Of a DNA stretch of 64,000 nucleotides, positions 46,270-54,885 are shown in pieces. A program made the position numbers and the translations under genes. The notes beneath the pieces were generated by a model that ran no database searches, was not told the origin of the DNA, and was given only the letters and a program-made list of their open reading frames with translations. The stretch is from Nitrosovibrio sp. Nv6 (GTDB lineage: Bacteria; Pseudomonadota; Gammaproteobacteria; Burkholderiales; Nitrosomonadaceae): positions 1 to 64,000 of the forward strand of contig NZ_FODX01000008.1 in NCBI RefSeq assembly GCF_900110495.1, in the 5' to 3' direction. The stretch's first letter is position 1, and every line of letters starts with the position of its first letter.

Positions 46270-47007
46270 ATGAAAGAAAATTTACTGGTAGCGGAAATCG
46301 ACGCCATTCTGCCGCAAACGCAATGCCGCCGATGCGGATTCCCTGGCTGCAGGCCATACGCGACGGCCATAGTGGAGGGGCGCGCGGAGATCAACCAATG
46401 CCCCCCTGGCGGAGAGAAGGGTGTCCGAAAATTAGCGGAATTGCTCGGGGTGAGCCCAATGCCCCTGAATGCCGCTCATGGCATCTCTAAACCTGAAGAA
46501 GTGGCGTTGATCAATGAACAATTATGCATAGGCTGCACCCTGTGCATTCAGGCTTGTCCGGTGGACGCTATCGTAGGCGCTGCAAAGCAGATGCATACCG
46601 TGATTGCTGCGGAGTGCACCGGCTGCGAACTATGCGTGGCGCCATGCCCTGTCGACTGTATCGGCATGGTTCAAGCCAACCTGCAGCCTCCTGCCATCGG
46701 GGATAAATCCCTTGGTGGACTGAATACTGCCCTGGCATGCGAACGCGAAAAAGCAGCCGCTGATCGCGCACGTTCGCGTTACCAGTTCAGGTTGGAAAGG
46801 CTTGAGCGTGAAAAACAGGAGTGCCAGGAAAGACTCGCCCAAAAAGCCGAAGTAATGGCACCTGGGAACGGTTCATCAGCGGCAGCCAATCTCAAAAAAG
46901 CAACTGTTCAAGCCGCCTTGGAGCGTGCCAGGACTGCTCAAGCTCAGGCTTCGAAGAAAAACAACGATGCAGAACCATCGGCAGGCATTTCTGTTCCCAA
47001 TTCATGA
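46270..47007 (+). CDS. rnfB: RnfB-like ferredoxin with coiled-coil tail
   Basis: This 245-residue protein resembles subunit B of the Rnf/Rsx electron-transport complex. It has the four-cysteine Fe-S domain (Cys19, 22, 27 and 44) and then two [4Fe-4S] motifs, [12 protein letters not shown] and [12 protein letters not shown]. The N-terminal membrane helix of classical RnfB is missing, and the C-terminal third is a charged coiled coil ([20 protein letters not shown]). No other rnf gene is in the window. nth follows in ATGA overlap, as rsx genes precede nth in E. coli. It may act as a soluble electron carrier; the role is not settled. Confidence 0.88.
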   Translation: MKENLLVAEIDAILPQTQCRRCGFPGCRPYATAIVEGRAEINQCPPGGEKGVRKLAELLGVSPMPLNAAHGISKPEEVALINEQLCIGCTLCIQACPVDAIVGAAKQMHTVIAAECTGCELCVAPCPVDCIGMVQANLQPPAIGDKSLGGLNTALACEREKAAADRARSRYQFRLERLEREKQECQERLAQKAEVMAPGNGSSAAANLKKATVQAALERARTAQAQASKKNNDAEPSAGISVPNS

Positions 47008-47636
47008 ATTCGAGCATACGCCGAGAGATTTTTACGCGCTTCAGGTCGGTTAATCCTCACCCTACCACCGAGCTGGAGTACAGTTCACCGTTTGAATTGC
47101 TGGTGGCGGTGGTGCTTTCAGCCCAGGCCACCGACAAGGGCGTGAATCTCGCGACCCGCAAGCTGTTCGCCAAGGCTAACACGCCGGAGAAAATTCTTGC
47201 GCTGGGGGAGGCTGGATTGCGGGAAATCATCAAGAGCATCGGGTTATACAAAACCAAGGCAAAGAATATATTGGCGACATGCAGCATGCTCATCGAGCAC
47301 CATGGCGGCAAGGTACCAGGGACTCGTGAAGAGCTGGAAAGACTTCCCGGCGTGGGACGCAAGACTGCCAATGTGGTATTGAATACCGCGTTCGGCCAGC
47401 CCACCATGGCAGTGGACACGCACATTTTTCGTGTAGCAAATCGTACCGGAATTGCCCGTGGAAAAACGGTGCTGGAGGTAGAGCTGAAACTTCTGAAGTG
47501 CATACCCAGGGAATTTCGCCATGATGCTCATCATTGGCTTATTTTGCATGGGCGCTATGTATGCGTAGCGAGAAAACCGAAATGCGCCATATGTATCATC
47601 AATGACTTGTGCGAGTATGAGGAAAAGAATCTTTGA
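47004..47636 (+). CDS. nth: endonuclease III
   Basis: Nth removes oxidised pyrimidines and cuts the abasic site. From ATG 47004 the protein has 210 residues. The helix-hairpin-helix [12 protein letters not shown] contains catalytic Lys120, and Asp138 is in VDTHIFRV. The [4Fe-4S] cysteines are 187, 194, 197 and 203, the same positions as in E. coli Nth. The start overlaps the rnfB-like stop, so its translation is coupled to that iron-sulphur protein. Confidence 0.97.
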   Translation: MNSSIRREIFTRFRSVNPHPTTELEYSSPFELLVAVVLSAQATDKGVNLATRKLFAKANTPEKILALGEAGLREIIKSIGLYKTKAKNILATCSMLIEHHGGKVPGTREELERLPGVGRKTANVVLNTAFGQPTMAVDTHIFRVANRTGIARGKTVLEVELKLLKCIPREFRHDAHHWLILHGRYVCVARKPKCAICIINDLCEYEEKNL

Positions 47637-47682
47637 CAAAAAAAACTGAAAGAAAACAATACCGCTGCAGTATTACAACCTG

Positions 47683-48111
47683 ATGTTCAATCCCTCCAGA
47701 GAACAGGCGCGCCAGTTCTTCTTTGATACCTGGCGAAAATACCGGCAGCATGAAATGCTTTCGCCTATGGAAGACATGGCGCTCGAAGTCATTTTGCTTC
47801 ATCCGGAATACCATGCGCTGCTTGACGACCCGGAGCGCTATCAGGACAAGGATTATTTACCGGAAATGGGCAATACCAATCCTTTTCTGCACATGAGTAT
47901 GCACATTGCCATCAAGGAGCAGCTTTCGATAGACCAGCCCTTCGGTATTCGCAAGCGATTCGAGCGTCTACTTAAGTTAACCCATGATGAGCATGCTGCC
48001 ATGCATGAGGTAATGGAATGCCTCGCAGAAATGATCTGGCAGGCCCAACGCAACCAGTCGGCGTTTGATGCTTCGGTCTATTTTGAATGTCTGGACCAGC
48101 GGGGAAATTAA
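47683..48111 (+). CDS. DUF1841 family protein
   Basis: The 142-residue cytoplasmic protein has the family hallmarks: MFNPSREQARQFFFDTWRKY at the start and NPFLHMSMHIAIKEQLSIDQ in the middle, with conserved histidines that could bind a metal. It is helical and has no signal peptide. The function of the family is unknown. In many beta- and gammaproteobacteria a DUF1841 gene lies next to nth, as here (46 bases). Confidence 0.9.
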   Translation: MFNPSREQARQFFFDTWRKYRQHEMLSPMEDMALEVILLHPEYHALLDDPERYQDKDYLPEMGNTNPFLHMSMHIAIKEQLSIDQPFGIRKRFERLLKLTHDEHAAMHEVMECLAEMIWQAQRNQSAFDASVYFECLDQRGN

Positions 48112-48413
48112 TTGTACTTGACGAGGCGCGACACCTCCCGCAACGGGACATCCCGAGGGCCTGTTTTATCGCTTCAGGAACCTCCGAACAAGTTTTCTAC
48201 ATGCTGGGCGCGGATTTGCAGCGTGCTGAAACCGGGCACCCGTTGTGCCCATGCCCGGTGATATCGTGGGGCCAACCATAGCCTGCGTCATATGCCTTGT
48301 GATCAGCCCGGTTTCTCTCAGCTCATTTGGCACAATTGGTCGGTCCAGGGAAAAGTTGTTCAGAGGTTTTTAAACAAGCAGACGGGAAGGAATTTTCCCA
48401 TGCGCTCGTCTGA
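48112..48413. other. 302-base convergent spacer, hairpin only
   Basis: It lies between the DUF1841 gene and the end of the cytochrome pair. Apart from the hairpin near 48379-48412 I see no gene or RNA. Confidence 0.5.
48379..48412 (-). terminator. possible terminator of the cytochrome pair
   Basis: Directly behind the downstream cytochrome stop, the minus strand can pair CAGAC with GTCTG and, inside, GGGAA with TTCCC, with one bulge. CTTGTTT follows. The stem is imperfect. Confidence 0.35.
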
Positions 48414-48740
48414 TCAATATTTGGTTTTCAGACCAGACTGACTGGCGTAATATGCCGACACGTTCTCGATTTCTTCCTTGCTCAAGGCGGCAGCCATACC
48501 CGCCATGATTGGGTCTTTTCGAACGCCCGATTTATATTCGTTGAGGGATTTCATCAGATAACTTGCATGCTGCCCGCCCAGTTTCGGGAAAGCGGGAGCG
48601 GGACTATTGCCATCCGGGCCGTGACACGCCGCACAAACCTCAGCTGCTTTTTTCTTGCCAGCGTCTATATCGGCTGCCATCCCTGGGCCGGAAATGAGCA
48701 GCAATGCGCCGCTCGCTGCGGCAATAACGAAATTTTTCAT
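48414..48740 (-). CDS. single-haem cytochrome c (c4/c553-like)
   Basis: The 108-residue periplasmic cytochrome has a signal peptide (about 1-22), the haem motif CAACH at 36-40 and, further on, methionines in DPIMAGMAAAL for the sixth ligand. FPKLGGQHASYLMKSLNEY is typical of cytochrome c4 halves. I chose ATG 48740 because AAGGAAAGG is just upstream and the signal peptide begins there. It lies 25 bases behind another cytochrome of the same type. Likely a soluble electron carrier to a terminal oxidase or other reductase. Confidence 0.93.
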   Translation of the reverse strand: MKNFVIAAASGALLLISGPGMAADIDAGKKKAAEVCAACHGPDGNSPAPAFPKLGGQHASYLMKSLNEYKSGVRKDPIMAGMAAALSKEEIENVSAYYASQSGLKTKY

Positions 48741-48765
48741 GAGCCTTTCCTTGGGTAATGAGTGA

Positions 48766-49101
48766 TTATTTTCCGCTGGCGCCTGAATAATAGGCGGCAA
48801 GGTCTTCCATATCCTGTTGGGTCAGCGTATCGGCTATCGCTTTCATGGTGGGATGATTCCGGTTGCCGTCTTTATACGCCTGCAGTGCTTTGACCAGGTA
48901 TTCGGCATGCTGGCCGCCTAGTCTTGGGACGTTATATACCGTTGGATAGGATGTGCGATATCCTTCTATTCCGTGACAACCGATGCACGCTGTATTTTTC
49001 TTCTTCCCTGCAGCCGGGTCTCCGGCTGCATGAGCGGTACCGCCTAATGCCATAAGCATACCGCACGCAAATAAAAAACTCCCTATTGCTGGTGGTTTCA
49101 T
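48766..49101 (-). CDS. single-haem cytochrome c (c4/c553-like), upstream gene of the pair
   Basis: The 111-residue protein has a signal peptide ending TAHA (residue 25), the haem motif CIGCH at 39-43, VPRLGGQHAEYLVKALQAY and a methionine in HPTMKAIADTL as likely sixth ligand. GAGGG lies 9 bases before the ATG. It and the next gene are homologous to each other and look like the two halves of a dihaem cytochrome c4 kept as separate genes. Confidence 0.93.
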   Translation of the reverse strand: MKPPAIGSFLFACGMLMALGGTAHAAGDPAAGKKKNTACIGCHGIEGYRTSYPTVYNVPRLGGQHAEYLVKALQAYKDGNRNHPTMKAIADTLTQQDMEDLAAYYSGASGK

Positions 49102-49193
49102 TATTAGTGCCCTCTTTTTTCAAAAAGAGCGACTCTAAACGATGTGCCATTCTTGGTCAATGAATAAAACACAAAGTTATAAGGAACTTATCT

Positions 49194-51113
49194 CTAGATT
49201 TTTTGTCTCGATGTCGACCTTTTGGCTTCCAGTTCCTCCCATCGCGCAAGATAATCCATGAGTTCACTTTCGATGAAAGCAGCACGTTCTTGCAACACTC
49301 TGGTTTTTTCCGGATCATCACGATAAATATCCGGCAAGCATAGCTGGCGAGTAATCGCAGCCTGTTCCCCTTCCAGAATCTCTATTTTTCCCGGCAACTC
49401 GTCAAGTTCCCGGGTTTCCTTGTAACTCAGTTTAGCGCGACCGGCTGATTCATGTATCTTGGACACGGGCTGTTGCGGTTTTTGCGCCGGCTGCTTCGCC
49501 GGTATTTTTGCATGATCCTTCGCCCGCACCCAATCTTCATATCCCCCAACATATTCCCTCAATAGGCCGCCGCCTTCAAAAGCAATAACCTGAGTTACCA
49601 CATTGTCGAGAAATTCACGGTCATGGCTCACCAGAAACAACGTACCGGAATAGTTTTGCAGCAATGCCTCCAGCAGTTCCAGGGTTTCGATATCCAGATC
49701 ATTTGTTGGCTCATCAAGGACGAGCACGTTGGCAGGCCGGGTAAACAGGCGTGCCAGCAACAGCCGGTTTCGCTCACCGCCTGAAAGTGACTTTACCGGT
49801 GAACGGGCTCGCTGTGGCGAAAACAGGAAATCTTCCAGGTAGCTTATGACATGCTTCCTTGTCCCGCCAATGTCGATAAAATCGGCGCCCTGGCTAATCG
49901 TATCGATCAGCGTTGCTTCCTCATCGAGTTGTTCGCGCATCTGGTCGAAATATGCCGCCGCGAGTTTGGTTCCAAGCCGGATATTGCCGGCATCGGGTTG
50001 CAGCTCGCCCAGTATCAGCTTCAGCAGGGTGGATTTCCCCGCGCCATTTGGTCCCAGTAATCCCACGCGATCGCCGCGCATGATCCGGCAGGAGAAATCA
50101 TCGATGATGACCTTGTCGCCATAACTCTTGCTGACATGCTCCAGTTCAGCCACCATCCGTCCGGATTTTGCACCTTCGTCCACGTTGAGATTAACCGCCC
50201 CCGAGCGCTCCCGCCGGGCTGCTCGCTCCAGCCGTAGCGCTTCCAGTCGCCGGACACGCCCTTCATTGCGAGTGCGGCGCGCCTGAATTCCTTTGCGTAT
50301 CCATATCTCCTCCTGCGCCAGCACCTTGTCGAACTTCTGATTGTGGACAGCCTCAATTTCCAGCATCTCCGTTTTCTTTCGCTGGTACGCGGCAAAATCA
50401 CCGGGAAAGCTCGTCAAATTGCCTCGATCAAGTTCGAGAATCCGCGTCGCGACATTGCTCAGAAAGCGGCGGTCATGTGTGACAAACAGTACGCTTCCGG
50501 CAAAATTCCTGAGTAGCCCTTCCAGCCATTCAATAGAGAGAAAGTCCAGATGATTGGTCGGCTCATCCAGTAGCAGTACATCAGGTGATAACACCAGGGC
50601 GCGAGCCAGTGCAACCCGTTTTTTTTGTCCGCCCGAAAGTTGTCCTACCATTGCATCTGCCGAAAGGTCCAGCTTGTCGATAGCGGTTTCCACCGTAGCC
50701 TGGATTCGCCAGCCGTCCTGAGCTTCCAGCTGGGCTTGCAAATCCTCCAGGCGCGAAAGGAGGGCATCCGTATCACCAACGCCGTCGCTCAAAAGGTGAG
50801 AGGTTTCGTGATAATGGAGCAGCACCTGGCTTATCGCGCCCAGTCCCTTCGATACTTCCTCAAATACGGTGAGGGCGGGGTCCAGGTCCGGCTCCTGCGG
50901 CACATACGCCAGCCTCAGCGCCGGGGCGCGCCAGATCCTGCCGTCATCCGGCCTGGTTTCGCCCGCAAGAATGCGCAGTAAGCTTGACTTTCCGCCGCCA
51001 TTCCTGCCGATCAGCCCGATACGTTCACCCGGATCAAGCTGCAAGTCCACTTGATCGAGCAGCGTGTGATGGCCAAAGGCGAGAGAGGCTTTTTCCAGAG
51101 TGAGAAGAGGCAT
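49194..51113 (-). CDS. uup: ABC-F family ATPase Uup
   Basis: Uup is a soluble ABC-F protein with two ABC domains; E. coli Uup affects transposon excision, replication and ribosome function. The 639-residue protein has Walker A GRNGGGKSS at 36-44 and a second GPNGAGKST, two LSGG signatures, and VLLLDEPTNHLD and VLVLDEPTNDLD Walker B motifs. The C-terminal coiled-coil domain (KLSYKETRELDELPGKIEIL and following) is of the Uup type. No membrane segment is present. Confidence 0.94.
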   Translation of the reverse strand: MPLLTLEKASLAFGHHTLLDQVDLQLDPGERIGLIGRNGGGKSSLLRILAGETRPDDGRIWRAPALRLAYVPQEPDLDPALTVFEEVSKGLGAISQVLLHYHETSHLLSDGVGDTDALLSRLEDLQAQLEAQDGWRIQATVETAIDKLDLSADAMVGQLSGGQKKRVALARALVLSPDVLLLDEPTNHLDFLSIEWLEGLLRNFAGSVLFVTHDRRFLSNVATRILELDRGNLTSFPGDFAAYQRKKTEMLEIEAVHNQKFDKVLAQEEIWIRKGIQARRTRNEGRVRRLEALRLERAARRERSGAVNLNVDEGAKSGRMVAELEHVSKSYGDKVIIDDFSCRIMRGDRVGLLGPNGAGKSTLLKLILGELQPDAGNIRLGTKLAAAYFDQMREQLDEEATLIDTISQGADFIDIGGTRKHVISYLEDFLFSPQRARSPVKSLSGGERNRLLLARLFTRPANVLVLDEPTNDLDIETLELLEALLQNYSGTLFLVSHDREFLDNVVTQVIAFEGGGLLREYVGGYEDWVRAKDHAKIPAKQPAQKPQQPVSKIHESAGRAKLSYKETRELDELPGKIEILEGEQAAITRQLCLPDIYRDDPEKTRVLQERAAFIESELMDYLARWEELEAKRSTSRQKI

Positions 51114-51243
51114 GGACCGGGAAAGCTATTTCAGCAAAAATTGACAAGGGGCGCAATTCTGACATGCCTGCCGCGGCTTGGCAAAAGAATACGGCGCGAG
51201 TTTCAACAGCAATTCCTGCCTGATTGCGCAAGAACCGCGCCTG

Positions 51244-51756
51244 TCAGAGGTCGAGCGGCTCGCGCTGCAACTTTCGATAAAGCGGCCGAGCGCGAGCCAG
51301 CGCCCGGCTGGCATCGCACCAGCCTTCGCATGCGTTTCGTCCCGGCTGGCCTCGCCACATATTCAGCAATCCCTTGCACTTGGCATAGAACTGGAAAAAT
51401 TGCAGTACCTTCCGGCGTTGCAATGCATCAGGACAATAATCGGCACATATAAGCTTGTCGTCTATCAGGCCGCCGTCTGTCATCGTCACCGCGCCCCATG
51501 TCCTGATTTGTATCCTCGCACCCAGCGGTAATCGCGGACCGAGTACCAGCGCGTCCAGGAGATCGCCGTCAAGGCCTAGGTAATCCGGCACAGAGCCGTA
51601 GTTGAATGGACACGGCAGGGGTGAGATAAAGTCGACTGTGCCGGAGGATCCACGCTTGAGAAAACTTCCCCTGGGAACTTCCACCACTACCTCCACCACC
51701 GGCGCGTCAGGCAAATCCTGGCAGGCTGTGTTTAGGCTTTCATTGACATCGTTCAC
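51244..51756 (-). CDS. divergent inorganic pyrophosphatase homologue
   Basis: The 170-residue protein aligns with class I inorganic pyrophosphatases. Retained: VVEVPRG, PFNYG with the second tyrosine, the metal-binding aspartates in LDGDLLDALV, and MTD...DDKL. Changed, compared with E. coli numbering from memory: Arg43 is missing, Tyr51 is Cys, Glu98 is Gly and Lys142 is Ala. The segment between the first beta strands is shortened and the C-terminal end is Cys/Arg-rich. It may have lost or changed pyrophosphatase activity. The start is GTG 51756, with GATGAGG upstream. It follows corC on the same strand after 47 bases, where many relatives have lnt. Confidence 0.82.
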   Translation of the reverse strand: MNDVNESLNTACQDLPDAPVVEVVVEVPRGSFLKRGSSGTVDFISPLPCPFNYGSVPDYLGLDGDLLDALVLGPRLPLGARIQIRTWGAVTMTDGGLIDDKLICADYCPDALQRRKVLQFFQFYAKCKGLLNMWRGQPGRNACEGWCDASRALARARPLYRKLQREPLDL

Positions 51757-51803
51757 AACCTCATCCCGACGTTATCCCGCTTTTTCCCAACTTTGCCCCC
51801 GTT

Positions 51804-52640
51804 TCACTGCCCGATCCCGCCGCTATTTCTTTCAACCAGCAGTGTATACAATCTGCGGCTATCAGCGCGCAGCACGGTAAACCTGAAAGCGCCAACGACT
51901 ACCGATTCGCCCCGTTTGGGCAGCCGTCCGAATTCGTGCAGTACCAGGCCTCCGATCGTGTCGTAATCCACATCACTTAATTCGGCGCCGAGCCTTTCGT
52001 TAAAATCCGAAATTTCGGTGATAGCCTTGACGCGATAATGGCCGTTCGCGTCCTGCACAACGTTATCCTCGGCCTCGTCGAAATCGTGCTCATCCTCAAT
52101 CTCGCCGACGATCTGCTCCAGTACGTCTTCGATTGTAACCAACCCGGCGACGCCGCCGTACTCATCCACCACGATGGCTATGTGGTTGCGGTTGGTGCGA
52201 AAATCCTTGAGTAATACATTGAGCCGCTTGGATTCCGGGATAAATACCACTGGCCGCAGCATGTCACGTACATCAAACTCTTCCTCTCCCGCATAAAAAC
52301 GCAGTAAATCCTTTGCGAGTAATATACCGATCACGTTATTTCTATCATTTTCGATGACAGGAAAGCGCGAGTGTGCAGTTTCGATAACCAATGGGATGAA
52401 TTTATCCGGCGTTTCGCTGATATCGATCACGCTCATTTGCGAACGAGGAACCATGATGTCGCGAGCCTGCATTTCGGATACCTGTATCACGCCTTCGATC
52501 ATGCTCAGAGCGTCCGAATCGAACAAATTGTGCTCAAAGGCGGAATGCAATAATGCTGTCAGTTGTTCGCGATCACCCGGCTCGCGCAGGAGAAGCGCCT
52601 TGACGCGTTCGAGCCAGCCAGGTTTGGGAGGGTCATCCAT
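51804..52640 (-). CDS. corC: CorC/HlyC family CBS-domain protein
   Basis: The 278-residue protein has two CBS domains (MVPRSQMSVIDISETPDKFI and LLKDFRTNRNHIAIVVDEYG) and a C-terminal CorC_HlyC domain (GGLVLHEFGRLPKRGESVVV). No transmembrane segment is present, so it is the short YbeX/CorC type, linked to Mg/Co efflux and, through its neighbours, to ribosome metabolism. It is downstream of phoH-ybeY, the conserved order. Confidence 0.95.
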   Translation of the reverse strand: MDDPPKPGWLERVKALLLREPGDREQLTALLHSAFEHNLFDSDALSMIEGVIQVSEMQARDIMVPRSQMSVIDISETPDKFIPLVIETAHSRFPVIENDRNNVIGILLAKDLLRFYAGEEEFDVRDMLRPVVFIPESKRLNVLLKDFRTNRNHIAIVVDEYGGVAGLVTIEDVLEQIVGEIEDEHDFDEAEDNVVQDANGHYRVKAITEISDFNERLGAELSDVDYDTIGGLVLHEFGRLPKRGESVVVGAFRFTVLRADSRRLYTLLVERNSGGIGQ

Positions 52641-52715
52641 AAGTGGTTGACATCAGTGTAATTAAATTTAACTTCGTTGAAGGCGGAAAGAACGGATAAC
52701 GGCGCAATTTCATGA

Positions 52716-53270
52716 TCAGTGTTCTTCGGTAGTCCATTGATGTTCCCGGTAAGGATTTTTGTATCCCAGCCTTCCGAGAATTTCAATCTCCAGTTGCTCC
52801 ATTACCGCTGCGTCCGCGTCGTTCTCATGGTCGTAGCCCTGTAGATGCAGGACGCCATGTATCGTGAGGTGAGCATAATGCGCGGCCAGGCTTTTGTGCT
52901 GCTGCCCCGCCTCATTTTCTATCACGGGCGCGCACAGCACAATGTCGCCAGACAATCGCTCGCCATTAGATCGTGGACCAGATCGAGCATCGGGTGCGAC
53001 AGCGTCGTAAACAAACGTCAGCACGTTCGTAGCGTAATCTCGATCGCGAAAATCCCGGTTGAGGCTGCGGCCCTCGGCTTCATCAACGATGCGCAACACA
53101 ATTTCCGCATCCTGCGTCAATGCTGCCTTGATCCATGTGCGAAATGCCGAGCGAGGGGGTACGTCCGATGCGCCGGTAGCGTATTGCGCTGTTAATTTCA
53201 ATTTCGTAGACTTTACTTCCTGGCACGCAACCCCTCCTGGCGAATCGGAAGCGCTACTCTTTTTTTTCAT
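52716..53270 (-). CDS. ybeY: endoribonuclease YbeY
   Basis: YbeY is a zinc endoribonuclease for 16S rRNA 3' maturation and ribosome quality control. From ATG 53270 it has 184 residues. The zinc motif HGVLHLQGYDH holds three histidines, and SGDIVLCAPVI is also conserved. The start lies inside the phoH 3' end (17-base overlap); the frame is open further upstream, but only inside phoH. The first 25 residues are Ser/Lys-rich and poorly conserved. Confidence 0.95.
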   Translation of the reverse strand: MKKKSSASDSPGGVACQEVKSTKLKLTAQYATGASDVPPRSAFRTWIKAALTQDAEIVLRIVDEAEGRSLNRDFRDRDYATNVLTFVYDAVAPDARSGPRSNGERLSGDIVLCAPVIENEAGQQHKSLAAHYAHLTIHGVLHLQGYDHENDADAAVMEQLEIEILGRLGYKNPYREHQWTTEEH

Positions 53271-54231
53271 ACTTTTCGTAGGCATTGACAATTCTTTGCA
53301 CCAGCGGATGCCGCACCACATCTTCTGCATCAAAATTTGCAAAAGCGATGCCACGCACCTTTTCCAGAACTTTTTTTGCTTCTACCAGACCGCTTTTCTG
53401 ATGTTTCGCCAGATCAATCTGCGTAATATCGCCGGTCACCACAGCCTTGGAGCCAAAGCCGATGCGAGTCAGGAACATTTTCATCTGTTCGGGAGTGGTG
53501 TTTTGCGCTTCATCAAGGATGATAAAAGATTGGTTCAACGTACGTCCGCGCATGAAAGCCAATGGCGCAACTTCAATTGCGCTCCGCTCAAACTGCTTGC
53601 TGGTTTTATCAAATCCCATCAGATCGTAAAGTGCATCGTAGAGGGGGCGCAAATAAGGGTCCACCTTCTGCACCATGTCGCCAGGCAGAAAGCCCAGACG
53701 CTCTCCGGCTTCTACCGCCGGACGCACCAGCACAATGCGCGCGACGAGATCACGCTCCAGCGCATCCACCGCGCTTGCCACCGCAAGATAAGTTTTTCCC
53801 GTGCCCGCAGGGCCGATGGAAAAGGTAATGTCATGCGTCTGGATTTGTTGCAGATATTCAACCTGGCGTGGTGTCCGGCCCCGCAAATCGCTTCGTCGGG
53901 TAAGCAGCGCCGGCTCCACTATTTCTTTCGCTCCGCCAGCAGCAGCATGCTTTTTCGAATGATGAGGATTCATCGCTTCGATCAGCCCCAGCTGAATTTG
54001 CTCAATGCTCAGATGATGCTGTGCCTGATCGTAAAAATTTTGCAATGCTTCTGCCGCAAGCAAAGTCTGGGCTGATTTACCGCGCAAACTGAAATGCTCC
54101 CCCCGGCGTGCGATGGCGACATCCAGTACGGTTTCAATCTGCCTGAGATTTTCGTCCAGCGCGCCGCACAGGTTCGCAAGACGCTGGTTATCGGCTGGGG
54201 AAAAAGAAATTTCGACGGGTTTGGATTTCAA
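53254..54231 (-). CDS. ybeZ: PhoH-like ATPase
   Basis: The 325-residue protein is the PhoH-family ATPase that accompanies YbeY. It has an N-terminal KH-like region (about 1-80), Walker A GPAGTGKTY (140-148), Walker B SFIILDEAQN and TRIGFGSKAVVTGDITQIDL. A helicase or RNA-related role with YbeY is likely from family data. The start is TTG 54231 (MKSKPVEISFSPADNQ); there is no in-frame ATG that fits. A promoter candidate and a 99-bp repeat array lie just upstream. Confidence 0.95.
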   Translation of the reverse strand: MKSKPVEISFSPADNQRLANLCGALDENLRQIETVLDVAIARRGEHFSLRGKSAQTLLAAEALQNFYDQAQHHLSIEQIQLGLIEAMNPHHSKKHAAAGGAKEIVEPALLTRRSDLRGRTPRQVEYLQQIQTHDITFSIGPAGTGKTYLAVASAVDALERDLVARIVLVRPAVEAGERLGFLPGDMVQKVDPYLRPLYDALYDLMGFDKTSKQFERSAIEVAPLAFMRGRTLNQSFIILDEAQNTTPEQMKMFLTRIGFGSKAVVTGDITQIDLAKHQKSGLVEAKKVLEKVRGIAFANFDAEDVVRHPLVQRIVNAYEKYEKKE

Positions 54232-54273
54232 AGGCGCGGTGAAGCGACGCAGTAAGTCGATAGTGAAGTCTCA

Positions 54274-54302
54274 ATTCTGGCAGTGATAGACGTACTTTGC
54301 AA
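54274..54302 (-). promoter_or_regulatory. possible promoter of phoH-ybeY-corC
   Basis: On the minus strand TTGCAA (54302-54297) and CAGAAT (54279-54274) are 17 bases apart, each matching 4 of 6 consensus bases. The -35 begins 12 bases from the edge of the repeat array. Confidence 0.4.
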
Positions 54303-54313
54303 GGGCGCCCAAA

Positions 54314-54766
54314 GCGTCGGCCGAGGGGCCCCGCGAAGCGGGGATCGGGCAGCGCCGGGCGCCGCGACCGCGGTTTTGGCGGTCGCTTTGCTGCAGTTGC
54401 ACGAATGTTCCAGCGTCGGCCGAGGGGCCCCGCGAAGCGGGGATCGGGCAGCGCCGGGCGCCGCGACCGCGGTTTTGGCGGTCGCTTTGCTGCAGTTGCA
54501 CGAATGTTCCAGCGTCGGCCGAGGGGCCCCGCGAAGCGGGGATCGGGCAGCGCCGGGCGCCGCGACCGCGGTTTTGGCGGTCGCTTTGCTGCAGTTGCAC
54601 GAATGTTCCAGCGTCGGCCGAGGGGCCCCGCGAAGCGGGGATCGGGCAGCGCCGGGCGCCGCGACCGCGGTTTTGGCGGTCGCTTTGCTGCAGTTGCACG
54701 AATGTTCCAGCGTCGGCCGAGGGGCTCCGCGAAGCGGGGATCGGGCAGCGCCGGGCGCCGCGACCG
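54314..54766. repeat. 99-bp tandem repeat array, four full copies plus a partial fifth
   Basis: Units start at 54314, 54413, 54512, 54611 and 54710. The first four are identical as far as I can read; the fifth runs 57 bases and has one change (GGGGCTCC for GGGGCCCC). Each full unit is very GC-rich and carries two perfect hairpins: CCCCGC-GAA-GCGGGG (54329-54343 in unit 1) and GCGACCGC...GCGGTCGC (54364-54386). The array lies in the 654-base gap between miaB and phoH, both on the minus strand. Because 99 is a multiple of three, several frames remain open across it; I do not regard these as genes. Confidence 0.95.
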
Positions 54767-54885
54767 TACTTGCGTGCGCCTGCATCCCGCCGTGCGCCCC
54801 GCTTCCTTCGGAACACACTGCTCCGTCCTGCACGGTCGCCGTAAAACGTCGCCCCGGCAAGGATTTGTTCAGAGACTTCCTGATA

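Noticed and set aside
54314..54766. CRISPR-like array
   Set aside because: Units are directly adjacent and identical along their full 99 bases, with no variable spacers and no cas genes nearby.
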